DNA of 38,141 bases from Spirochaetales bacterium. GTDB taxonomy: Bacteria > Spirochaetota > Spirochaetia > Sphaerochaetales > Sphaerochaetaceae. A model generated the notes under the pieces. That model did no database searches, was not told where the DNA came from, and worked only from the letters and a program-made list of their open reading frames with translations. The stretch lies in NCBI GenBank assembly GCA_017618315.1, contig JAFZUN010000294.1:1-38141 (forward strand). The letters run 5' to 3'. A program made the position numbers and the translations under genes. Shown here in pieces: positions 7,768 to 15,079 of this stretch (the first letter of the stretch is position 1; each line of letters starts with the position of its first letter).

Positions 7768-7776
7768 GGGGGAATC

Positions 7777-8943
7777 ATGAAAAAGACTGTATTCATACTT
7801 GTTATGATTTTTGTTCTGTTCTCTTTAGTCTCCTGCAAGGATTCCGTTGACAGGCTTTTCGGTTTTGACCTGACATTGGAGGCAAATGACGGAACCGGAA
7901 CAAAAACAACTGTAAGAATCAACGGAACAGGCGGAAAGGTTCCAGAGTGTCCTTTCAGTCGTGAAGGATATACATTTTACAAATGGAACACAAAACAGGA
8001 CGGTTCCGGGACATCATATGAGGAAGGGGATGCCGTCCCACAAGACAAGGAACACACCTTGTATGCCCAGTGGAGTTTTGACCTGACGTTGGAGGCAAAT
8101 GACGGGACCGGAACAAAAACCACTGTGAGAATCAACGGAACAGGCGGAAAGATTCCAGAGTGTCCTTTCAGTCGTGAAAAATATTCATTTGCCGGATGGA
8201 ACACAAAGCAGGACGGTTCCGGAACATCATATGAGGAAGGGGATGCCGTCCCACAAGACAAGGATCACACCTTGTATGCCCAGTGGGAGATCATTCCCAT
8301 AATCCTTGAAGATTCTACAAAGATCTGGACAGACGGCAATGTGTACCTCCTGAACAGCGATGTCCACTACACTGAAGACCGCATATATGTTTCTGGAAGC
8401 GTCACTCTGATTCTAAATGACGGATACACGCTCACAGCAGATATGGGCATCAATGTCTATGAGGGATATAGCCTAACGATAGGTGCAACGGGAGAAGGCA
8501 CTGGAAGAATTGTAGCTACGGGTCCTGCTGGGAGGGCTGGTATCGGAGGAAGTAATATCAACCATAATTGCGGAGTCATAACCATCAACGGTGGAACGGT
8601 TAATGCCAGTGCATCTGGCGGTGGAGCCGGTATCGGAGGAGGATCTGATGGATCCGGAGGGACAATCACCATCAACGGCGGAACGGTTTATGCCAGTGCT
8701 GATTGTGGTGGAGCCGGCATCGGAGGAGGATCTGATGGATCTGGAGGGACAGTCATCATCAACGGCGGAACGGTTTATGCCAATGCTGTAAATGGTGGAG
8801 CCGGCATTGGAAAGGGATATAATGGCGATTCGGACGGCACATTGACTCTCGGCACGAGCGTTGCACTTGAGGTCAGCTCAAACGGCACCGATTGGTATGG
8901 TTACGACGGAAGTACTCGCAAGGAATATATGAGAACAATTTGA
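7777..8943 (+). CDS. Surface lipoprotein with Listeria-Bacteroides repeats and a glycine-rich beta-helix
   Basis: 388 residues. The signal peptide ends in the lipobox LVSC, with C20 the lipidated residue. Residues 30-100 and 101-170 are two nearly identical InlB-B/Listeria-Bacteroides repeats (start FDLTLEANDG, end HTLYAQW). From about residue 180 a parallel beta-helix builds up. At its centre are three 29-residue turns of the form INGGTVYASA..GGAGIGGGSDGSGG (about 268-354). The protein is anchored to a membrane and probably exposed at the surface; such domains often bind sugars or host proteins, but no ligand can be named. GGGGG lies 4-5 nt before the ATG. The near-identity of the repeats points to recent duplication or recombination. 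Confidence 0.85.
   Translation: MKKTVFILVMIFVLFSLVSCKDSVDRLFGFDLTLEANDGTGTKTTVRINGTGGKVPECPFSREGYTFYKWNTKQDGSGTSYEEGDAVPQDKEHTLYAQWSFDLTLEANDGTGTKTTVRINGTGGKIPECPFSREKYSFAGWNTKQDGSGTSYEEGDAVPQDKDHTLYAQWEIIPIILEDSTKIWTDGNVYLLNSDVHYTEDRIYVSGSVTLILNDGYTLTADMGINVYEGYSLTIGATGEGTGRIVATGPAGRAGIGGSNINHNCGVITINGGTVNASASGGGAGIGGGSDGSGGTITINGGTVYASADCGGAGIGGGSDGSGGTVIINGGTVYANAVNGGAGIGKGYNGDSDGTLTLGTSVALEVSSNGTDWYGYDGSTRKEYMRTI
7864..8286 (+). repeat. Two tandem ~213-bp coding repeats
   Basis: 7864-8076 and 8077-8286 are nearly identical at the DNA level, including many synonymous positions. They encode the two Listeria-Bacteroides repeat domains. High DNA identity implies recent duplication and allows copy-number change by recombination. 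Confidence 0.88.
8581..8830 (+). repeat. 87-bp tandem coding repeats (beta-helix turns)
   Basis: Units begin at 8581, 8668 and 8755, each starting A(C/T)CATCAACGG(T/C)GGAACGG. They encode 29-residue glycine-rich turns. The first two are the most alike, and the third decays after about 65 bp. Confidence 0.8.
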
Positions 8944-8991
8944 CGATTCTGAAGATCTGTGCAGCTTTGATTCTGCGATAGGTTCCTCTAT

Positions 8992-9065
8992 TGCGCCTGA
9001 CACGGCTCGAACGTGCAACCTGCGGATTCGAAGTCCGACGCTCTATCCAATTGAGCTACAGGCGC
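8992..9065 (-). tRNA. tRNA-Arg (anticodon UCG)
   Basis: Read on the minus strand: acceptor GCGCCTG pairs with CAGGCGC, and the D arm is GCTC/GAGC. The anticodon loop CTTCGAA (anticodon TCG) is closed by CGGA/TCCG plus one weaker pair, and the T loop is TTCGAGC. CCA is not encoded. It lies 35 bp downstream of tRNA-His, behind a strong hairpin. Confidence 0.92.
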
Positions 9066-9069
9066 TAAT

Positions 9070-9098
9070 GAAAAAGTCCAGCAGAGTTGCTGGACTTT
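9070..9098 (-). terminator. Terminator between tRNA-His and tRNA-Arg(UCG)
   Basis: A perfect 11-bp stem (AAAGTCCAGCA at 9073-9083 with TGCTGGACTTT at 9088-9098, loop GAGT) is followed on the minus strand by a run of five T. It would stop most tRNA-His transcripts before tRNA-Arg(UCG), for which I see no separate promoter. Confidence 0.8.
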
Positions 9099-9100
9099 AG

Positions 9101-9173
9101 GGTGGAAGAAGGGGCTCGAACCCTCAACAACCAGATCCACAATCTGGCGCTCTGCCATTGAACTACTTCCACC
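9101..9173 (-). tRNA. tRNA-His (anticodon GUG)
   Basis: On the minus strand: acceptor GTGGAAG pairs with CTTCCAC. The extra G(-1) typical of tRNA-His is encoded at 9173, opposite C73 at 9101. The anticodon stem CCAGA/TCTGG encloses TTGTGGA with anticodon GTG. The T loop is TTCGAGC. Confidence 0.95.
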
Positions 9174-9194
9174 ATGATGTCAATTGACCGCTTA

Positions 9195-9223
9195 AATATG
9201 CCCTATGAATGGAAAAAAGTCAA
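9195..9223 (-). promoter_or_regulatory. Promoter of tRNA-His
   Basis: On the minus strand TTGACT (9218-9223) and CATATT (9195-9200) are 17 bp apart, placing the start about 15 nt before the tRNA. The -35 box overlaps the last codons of rarA. Confidence 0.6.
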
Positions 9224-11382
9224 TTGTATTTCAACGAGACAATCAGACAGCTGGTCTTCCATAGAAGCGGTGCGGCACAAAGTGTGCTTACAAGTTCTTT
9301 CTCAAGCTTTTCGGCTTCAGTCTGGCTCAGATCCTTCAGTGCAGGGATATAGCTGTTTCTGACCCACCTCTGGATGTCCGACTCGCGGACAGTCCTTGAC
9401 TCGGTAAAGCGGTAATCCTGTGTAGAGACAGAATCAAACTGGGTTTTCAGCATATCCAAGAGGCCTTCTCTTGTCTGAACCTTGCTGTAAATCTTCTTCT
9501 CTGCCTTAAGAAGAATATCCTGAAGCGGGCCCATATGGATGAAATCCGATAACCTTGAGGCCTCTGAGACTATCGTTTCGCAAAGCACAATGTCACCGTT
9601 TTTTGCAAGCCTGTCCTTCATGGAAGTGAGTATCGCCTTTGCCTTAGCGTTGTCTGTGAGGATGTTCCTGCCAAGGATATGTTCGAACCTGATATCCTGC
9701 TCAACACTCTGGTCAAGATTCGAAAGGAAGCGTCCAAAGTCAGGATCCAGGACAAGCTTCGGGGCACTGACAGGATCAAGGGTCTTCATGTACTGCTGGA
9801 TGTATGCGCTTTCCTCGGAGTTCCTGACCTGTGCAACCACAAGACCTTCAGGCGTGTGCCTGTATGCCTCCCAGACCAGAAGACCGTGTCCGGAGTTCAT
9901 CACAAGCACCCTGTCTGATCGGATGATCTCAAGGTTGGAGAACATGCGCTCCCTCATTCCTTCAAGAGCAGTGCTTCTTCCGCTCATGGTGCGCCTTAGC
10001 CACTGGTCACGCTTGTCGTCCGGTGAGAATGTCAGGTTTTCGGGGAATGCGTTGACGTCAACACTTTCCAGCTGGATCTCACGCCTTCGGTTCACAAGGT
10101 CCGCGATCTTCTTCTCATAGCCGATGTTTCCCACATTGTAGAAGACCTTTCCCTGAAGCTCGTTGGGCAGATACTGCTGAGCAACCCAGTGGTCCTGATA
10201 GGCATGAGGATACATGTAGCCCTCGCCATGTCCGAAGCCCTTTGAGTCCCTGCTTGCATCCCTGAGGTGGTTCGGGACCTCTGCTGCCGCAGATTCCTCC
10301 TCAACAGCTTTGAGCGCATCAAAGAAGCCCATTTCGCTATTGCTCTTGGGCGCGGTTGCAAGATAGAGCGCAGCATGGGCAAGGTGGTAACGTCCCTCAG
10401 GCATGCCTATTGCATTGAATGCTGCGGCATCAGACTGGACAACCACTATTGCGTTGGGATCCGCAAGACCCACATCCTCGCATGCGCTGATCATCATCCT
10501 GCGGAAGATGAAACGGGGGTCCTCTCCCGCATAGACCATCTTTGCAAGCCAGTAAAGGGCGGCATCCGGATCGGATCCCCTGAGGGACTTGATGAATGCG
10601 CTTATGACATCAAAGTGGTAATCACCTTCCTTATCATAGAGGACGGCCTTGCGCTGGATGCTCTCTTCCGCGGTCTCCTTTGTAATATATACTTTGTCCC
10701 CATCACGCGGTGTTGTCACAACGGCTAGTTCCAGTGCATTAAGAAGGCTTCTGGCATCTCCGCTTGCGACATCAACAAGATGTTCCAGAGCTCCTTCCTC
10801 AAAACTAACGTCAAGCTTCCCATAGCCGCGGTCCTTGTCGCGGATGGCCTGCCATGCGATCTTAGTCAGGTCCTCGGATGTCAGCGGCTTGAGCTGGAAG
10901 ATCCTTGAGCGGCTGACAAGGGCTGCGTTGACCTCGAAAAAAGGATTCTCAGTTGTTGCGCCAATCAATATAAAGGTTCCGTTCTCCACCCATGGAAGAA
11001 GGGCATCCTGCTGGCTTTTGTTCCAGCGGTGGACCTCATCCACAAAGAGGATGGTACGTGTCCCGTAAAGGTCTAGACGGTTCTTGGCTGCATCGATCTC
11101 CTCCCGGAGCTCCTTCACACCGGATAGCACCGCGTTGATTGTGGAGAAATGACTTCTTGTTGTGTTGGCTATGACCCTCGCAAGTGTTGTCTTTCCGGTT
11201 CCCGGAGGCCCGTAGAAGATCACCGATGAGAGCTGGTCTGCCTGGATCGAACGCCGAAGCAGCCTGCCAGGGCCCACAATGTGATCCTGGCCGATGTATT
11301 CGTCAAGTGTGCGCGGGCGCATGCGGTATGCAAGAGGCTGAGATTTGATGTCGATTCTGCTGCTGTCAAACAGTTCTGCCAT
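9220..11382 (-). CDS. rarA: RarA/MgsA AAA+ ATPase fused to a methyltransferase-like C-terminal domain
   Basis: 720 residues, against about 440 for standard RarA, a cytoplasmic clamp-loader-like ATPase acting at stalled replication forks. Residues 1-~420 are RarA: Walker A GPPGTGKT (58-65), Walker B FVDEVH (113-118), sensor 1 ATTENP (142-147), arginine finger in SRSRIF, and the RarA C-terminal block ending GYMYPHAYQDHW. Residues ~430-720 are an extra domain. The stretch VLVMNSGHGLLVWEA resembles the SAM-binding loop of a Rossmann-fold methyltransferase. Similar fusions are known in cyanobacteria and some other phyla, with unknown role. GAGGAGG precedes the ATG. It is third in an operon after the pseudouridine synthase and a lipoprotein (9-bp gap). 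Confidence 0.9.
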   Translation of the reverse strand: MAELFDSSRIDIKSQPLAYRMRPRTLDEYIGQDHIVGPGRLLRRSIQADQLSSVIFYGPPGTGKTTLARVIANTTRSHFSTINAVLSGVKELREEIDAAKNRLDLYGTRTILFVDEVHRWNKSQQDALLPWVENGTFILIGATTENPFFEVNAALVSRSRIFQLKPLTSEDLTKIAWQAIRDKDRGYGKLDVSFEEGALEHLVDVASGDARSLLNALELAVVTTPRDGDKVYITKETAEESIQRKAVLYDKEGDYHFDVISAFIKSLRGSDPDAALYWLAKMVYAGEDPRFIFRRMMISACEDVGLADPNAIVVVQSDAAAFNAIGMPEGRYHLAHAALYLATAPKSNSEMGFFDALKAVEEESAAAEVPNHLRDASRDSKGFGHGEGYMYPHAYQDHWVAQQYLPNELQGKVFYNVGNIGYEKKIADLVNRRREIQLESVDVNAFPENLTFSPDDKRDQWLRRTMSGRSTALEGMRERMFSNLEIIRSDRVLVMNSGHGLLVWEAYRHTPEGLVVAQVRNSEESAYIQQYMKTLDPVSAPKLVLDPDFGRFLSNLDQSVEQDIRFEHILGRNILTDNAKAKAILTSMKDRLAKNGDIVLCETIVSEASRLSDFIHMGPLQDILLKAEKKIYSKVQTREGLLDMLKTQFDSVSTQDYRFTESRTVRESDIQRWVRNSYIPALKDLSQTEAEKLEKELVSTLCAAPLLWKTSCLIVSLKYN

Positions 11383-11391
11383 AGTGCCTCC

Positions 11392-12102
11392 TCATACCAG
11401 TCCAAGAACTCTGGCTGCGGTCTGATCCATATCCGGATCAGGTGTCGTCCTGATCATTACCTCTGCCGAGGAGAGGTGTTTGAAGTAGAGGTCTGCCAGA
11501 TGCGATGCGAATAAATCCAGAAGAGAGGAATCGCTCAGTTCGGACGGAAGCGGCTTGGCTTCCTGGCCGGAGAGAAGGGCTCTGGTGTTGACCCATGCAT
11601 TATACTGGATGACAGCCATCTTCCAATAGGACAGGTCCAGGTCTGTAATGCTCTGGCGTATAGTCTGTGTGATCTCGTTCAGATGAAGGCGCCTCATGTA
11701 GAGACTGACCGAGCTGGTTCCAGAATCTAGCAATGCCCGCGGGTCTGTGAACTTCTGGCTTTCTGCAATCTGTAGGGTATAGGAAGTGAAATCATCGAAC
11801 ATCGGGATTATGAAAACTGTGGTGTACGATGCCCAGTCCGTCAGAAGCATGTCCATGCCGGGTATCTCGTTTCTGAACTCATCCATTGCGCTGTACTGCT
11901 CGGGGATCATGTTCTCCTTGAGCTCATTCATATCCCTGAACATGTATGAGACCGCCTCGTCATTTGAATGTATGAGGACATAATATAGGGTCTGCTCGAT
12001 CTCCTCATCGGAGAAAGCCGGAGCGGTCTCTGTTGACCTGCAGGAGACAAGAATAATAAGGATGATAATTACCGCAAAAAGTGCAGCAGACCTCAATCTC
12101 AT
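11392..12102 (-). CDS. Lipoprotein of unknown function
   Basis: 236 residues with a lipoprotein signal peptide (LFAVIIILIILVSC, lipidated C21). The rest is acidic and helical with no motif I recognise; segments such as YVLIHSNDEAVSYMFRDMNEL and LHLNEITQTIRQSITDLDLSYWKMAVIQYN suggest an all-alpha fold. Its ATG overlaps the stop of the pseudouridine synthase by 4 bp, and rarA starts 9 bp after its stop, so it is the middle gene of an operon. A periplasm- or membrane-anchored protein between two cytoplasmic nucleic-acid enzymes gives no clue to function. The gene call is firm and the function unknown. Confidence 0.75.
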   Translation of the reverse strand: MRLRSAALFAVIIILIILVSCRSTETAPAFSDEEIEQTLYYVLIHSNDEAVSYMFRDMNELKENMIPEQYSAMDEFRNEIPGMDMLLTDWASYTTVFIIPMFDDFTSYTLQIAESQKFTDPRALLDSGTSSVSLYMRRLHLNEITQTIRQSITDLDLSYWKMAVIQYNAWVNTRALLSGQEAKPLPSELSDSSLLDLFASHLADLYFKHLSSAEVMIRTTPDPDMDQTAARVLGLV

Positions 12103-12773
12103 GATGAGATTCTACCACTTGGTTTGGTGAAGGAAAAGTGGTTGCCATCCTGCATGGGGAAGCTTAATCCGAAACAGTCCAGCTCCAGGGTCTGTCCGGC
12201 TTTTCCGCAGCCGTACAGGATGTCGCCTTTGATGGGAATTCCCGCCCATGCCAGATGAGATCTGATCTGATGTCTGAAACCACGGGTGATGATGCACTCC
12301 ATGACATTATCCCCCAGATCGGTGACTCTTGTTGTGTAGAGCACAGGGCTGTCTGCACGCTTGATGTCCTGAACAGGTCTTACTTCCTTAGAACCTGGGC
12401 CATAAGAGCGGAAATAGGATACTATTTCATACGTTTTTGTGTTTGGCCTGTCAAAGCCTCTGAGCCTGTCAGACGGCTCCACGCAGGCTTTGTATGTTTT
12501 CTTCATCAGGTTGTTCTTCTGTATTGAGCACAGATAGTCATACGCTTCCTGAGTCCTGGCAAAGATGACAAGACCGGATGTGGCTGTGTCCAGCCTGTGG
12601 ACCGCACCATATTCCCAGCTATTCACTCCCTTTACAGACAGGATGTCAGGATGGCGTTCGGCAACCATTCCCAGCAATGTGCCTGCCATGTCCTGGCTCT
12701 TAAGAGGAACCGTCGGAATATCATGAGGTTTGTCGGCAATTAAAATGTCCTTGTTTTCATAGACTATAAGCAT
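12099..12773 (-). CDS. RluA-family pseudouridine synthase
   Basis: 224 residues from the ATG at 12773. The catalytic motif AVHRLDTATSGLVIFA holds the active-site D62 (RLD). It is preceded by the family's opening strand MLIVYENKDILIADKP and followed by LMKKTYKACV, then RGFRHQIRSHLAWAGIPIKGD, a typical RluA block. The enzyme isomerises specific uridines in rRNA or tRNA. There is no N-terminal S4 domain, as in short RluA/RluC-like members, so the RNA target cannot be told. A longer frame begins at a TTG at 12815, but that TTGACA is a better -35 box than a start. No clear Shine-Dalgarno precedes 12773. It is the first gene of an operon with a lipoprotein and rarA. Confidence 0.88.
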   Translation of the reverse strand: MLIVYENKDILIADKPHDIPTVPLKSQDMAGTLLGMVAERHPDILSVKGVNSWEYGAVHRLDTATSGLVIFARTQEAYDYLCSIQKNNLMKKTYKACVEPSDRLRGFDRPNTKTYEIVSYFRSYGPGSKEVRPVQDIKRADSPVLYTTRVTDLGDNVMECIITRGFRHQIRSHLAWAGIPIKGDILYGCGKAGQTLELDCFGLSFPMQDGNHFSFTKPSGRISS

Positions 12774-12810
12774 GATGACAGTGACAGTTTGTGAAGGAAT
12801 GTGTTTTTTT

Positions 12811-12837
12811 GTCAAGTTGAGTCCTCTTGAACTTGAC
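12811..12837. promoter_or_regulatory. Inverted repeat between divergent genes
   Basis: GTCAAGTT (12811-12818) and AACTTGAC (12830-12837) form a perfect 8-bp inverted repeat with an 11-bp spacer. It lies in the gap between the divergent pseudouridine synthase and Bax-inhibitor genes. The left arm contains, on the minus strand, a TTGACA-type -35. It could be a shared operator. Confidence 0.4.
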
Positions 12838-12849
12838 GGTTAACTGATT

Positions 12850-13569
12850 ATGGGTGAAATTAAAGCCATGAATAGAGAAAACATCTTATCAACACCTCAG
12901 GAGAGGTCAAACTCCCTTCTCAAGAACGTTTATCTGTGGATGACAGCAGGGCTGCTTCTCACCACAGTTGTCGCATATGCAATAGGCACCAACCAGCAGC
13001 TTCTGAGCAGGATTTACTCCACTGGAGCAATTTATGTCCTGATAATCGCCCAGCTGGTGGTAGTCTTCATGCTGTCCATGAGGATTCAGAAGATGAGCTC
13101 CATGAGCGCAATAGCATGGTTTGCCGTCTATTCCATCTGCACCGGAGCTGTGCTCAGCGCGGTGATCGCAGTTTATGCGAAGGCAGTTATTGCCAGGGCA
13201 TTTCTGACCACTACGCTGATGTTCGCAGGCATGAGCATATTTGCCATGACCACAAAGAAAGATCTCTCACGCATGGGCAATATCCTTGTGATGGCCATAA
13301 TCGGAATGTTGGTGGCATCACTTGTGAACGTATTCCTCAAGTCAGAGGCAATCTACTATGCCCTGAGCTATGTCGGAGTGGCGCTGTTCTGCGGACTTAC
13401 CGCTTGGGACACACAGAAGATAATGAGGCTGAATTACGAATATGGTGATGGAATTGATGAGGAGACTTTCGTGAAGCTCTCCATCATCTGCGCCCTGCAG
13501 CTTTATCTGGACTTCATCAACATCTTCCTGTATCTGCTGAGGATATTCGGCAGGGGCAACAGAAACTGA
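12850..13569 (+). CDS. Bax inhibitor-1/YccA family membrane protein
   Basis: 239 residues with seven hydrophobic segments and the family pattern throughout. It starts with LLKNVYLWMTAGLLLTTVVAYAIG. The middle has AIAWFAVYSICTGAVLSAV and FLTTTLMFAGMSIFAMTTKKDLSRMG, and the end is a conserved ALFCGLTAWDTQKIM followed by LQLYLDFINIFLYLLRIFG. Members sit in the inner membrane. Some leak Ca2+ or H+, and E. coli YccA restrains the FtsH protease; the role here is not known. Start is either 12850 or the ATG at 12868 (MNREN); neither has a strong ribosome-binding site. It converges with xseB. Confidence 0.9.
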   Translation: MGEIKAMNRENILSTPQERSNSLLKNVYLWMTAGLLLTTVVAYAIGTNQQLLSRIYSTGAIYVLIIAQLVVVFMLSMRIQKMSSMSAIAWFAVYSICTGAVLSAVIAVYAKAVIARAFLTTTLMFAGMSIFAMTTKKDLSRMGNILVMAIIGMLVASLVNVFLKSEAIYYALSYVGVALFCGLTAWDTQKIMRLNYEYGDGIDEETFVKLSIICALQLYLDFINIFLYLLRIFGRGNRN

Positions 13570-13582
13570 GATCAGAAAACTC

Positions 13583-13813
13583 TCATTTGTACTCTTCAGT
13601 CATCACACCGTCCTGGCTTTCACCGGGGCGGCTTGTGACTATCTCAATGCGGCGCTCAATCTTTGAGAGCTCATCATCGACTTCCTTGGCAAGCTTCATG
13701 CCTTCCTCGTACAGGTCAACGGCCTTCTGAAGTCCCGTCTCAGGGTCTGAGAGTGCTTTGGATATCTCTTCCATCCTTGTAAGCTTTTGCTCGAACTTAT
13801 CTTTATCTGCCAT
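13583..13813 (-). CDS. xseB: Exodeoxyribonuclease VII small subunit
   Basis: 76 residues from the ATG at 13813, an ordinary length for XseB. The two-helix coiled structure is clear: KFEQKLTRMEEISKALSDPETGLQKAVDLYEEGMKLAKEVDDEL has the family's L..A..LYEEG.KL signature. Several XseB chains bind one XseA to form the nuclease that degrades single-stranded DNA. AGGAGG sits 6 nt before this ATG, which decides the start over the upstream one at 13837. It overlaps the end of xseA by 11 bp, implying translational coupling and fixed stoichiometry. Confidence 0.92.
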   Translation of the reverse strand: MADKDKFEQKLTRMEEISKALSDPETGLQKAVDLYEEGMKLAKEVDDELSKIERRIEIVTSRPGESQDGVMTEEYK

Positions 13814-15023
13814 CGTGTACCTCCTGTACGTCTGCAAGTATCATTCCATCTGAAAGTCTTATTGAGATATCATCTCCAGGTGCGACCTGTGAGATGTTCT
13901 TGATCACATGTCCGTCCTTGTCTGTCACCATGCTGTAGCCGCGCCGAAGCACCGCTAGGGGAGAAAGGGCCTCCATTTTGTGCTTCAGAAGCTCGGAACG
14001 ACCTTTGTTTTGGGAAAGCAAAGAGGAGACTGTGTGCTGCATTCCCAGAGTCAGGTTGTCCAAAAGCATGCGCTTTCTGTTTAGGCTGTTCTCCAGATGT
14101 GCCCTGGCACTGGTCGGTGAGAATGCTGCAAGACGCAGCTTTATAGAGTTGAGCCGTGCAAGAACCGCCTCTGTCATATTCATCCTGAGCCTCTGAACCT
14201 GTTCCATCTGGTCAACCGAGCTCTGACAAACAAGCTCTGCGGCAGCTGACGGGGTGGGGGCTCTGAGGTCCGCCACATAGTCTGAGATGGCCCAGTCTAT
14301 CTCATGGCCAACAGCGGATATCACCGGGATCTCAGAGTCATGGATGGCCTCAATCACGCATTCCTCGGAGAACGGCAGAAGATCCTCTATGCTTCCGCCT
14401 CCGCGGCCGACTATCATGACATCTGCAAGCAGGAACTCGTTGACCTCCCTGATGCGTGCGGCTATGGTTTGTGCAGCGTCAGCTCCCTGAACAACAGCGG
14501 GAAGGATGATTATGTCCATGCCCTTGTTGCGCCTGCCTGTGATCTGAAGGATATCCTGGAGCGCAGCTCCTGTCGGGCTTGTGATGACTGCCACACGTGA
14601 TGGTCTGACTGGGATGGGCTTCTTAACCGCAGGGTCAAAGTACCCCAGTGCATCGTATTTGCGCTTACGCTCCTCAAGCATGGCAAGGATGTCACCTTCG
14701 CCTGCCACCCTCATGGAGGTACAGATTATCTGGTATGTCCCGCGTGGCTCAAAGACACTGATGCTTCCAGTGACAATGACCCTCATGCCGTCCTTGGGCT
14801 TGAATGCCACGCGCGGAATGCTTGAGCGCCACATGCAGCAGCCAATGACCGCATTCTGGTCCTTTAGGGAGAAATACCAGTGTCCTGTGCTGGCAGGCCT
14901 GAAACCGGATACCTCTCCCTCCACGGTCAGACCGTAGAATGAGGTCTCCAGTGTGGTCTTTATCAGAGTCGTCAGCTCGCTTACGCTCAGCTTCGGGACA
15001 TTTTCAGAAAATGGTGAATCCAT
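13803..15023 (-). CDS. xseA: Exodeoxyribonuclease VII large subunit
   Basis: 406 residues. The N-terminal OB-fold (LSVSELTTLIKTTLETSFYGLTVEGEVSGFRPASTGHWYFSLKD begins at residue ~12) binds single-stranded DNA. The catalytic domain (~120-320) has the family blocks RVAVITSPTGAALQDIL, DVMIVGRGGGSIEDLLPFSEE and AVGHEIDWAISDYVADLRAPTPSAAAE. A coiled region and the C-terminal LAVLRRGYSMV strand complete it. Together with XseB it cuts single-stranded DNA into oligonucleotides in repair and recombination. No clear Shine-Dalgarno is seen before the ATG at 15023. The MATE gene upstream ends 56 bp away on the same strand. Confidence 0.95.
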   Translation of the reverse strand: MDSPFSENVPKLSVSELTTLIKTTLETSFYGLTVEGEVSGFRPASTGHWYFSLKDQNAVIGCCMWRSSIPRVAFKPKDGMRVIVTGSISVFEPRGTYQIICTSMRVAGEGDILAMLEERKRKYDALGYFDPAVKKPIPVRPSRVAVITSPTGAALQDILQITGRRNKGMDIIILPAVVQGADAAQTIAARIREVNEFLLADVMIVGRGGGSIEDLLPFSEECVIEAIHDSEIPVISAVGHEIDWAISDYVADLRAPTPSAAAELVCQSSVDQMEQVQRLRMNMTEAVLARLNSIKLRLAAFSPTSARAHLENSLNRKRMLLDNLTLGMQHTVSSLLSQNKGRSELLKHKMEALSPLAVLRRGYSMVTDKDGHVIKNISQVAPGDDISIRLSDGMILADVQEVHDGR

Positions 15024-15079
15024 GGCTATAGAATAGCAGAATCCGGTGGCACTTGCTAATGGTTTTTCCTGTTGTTTTA

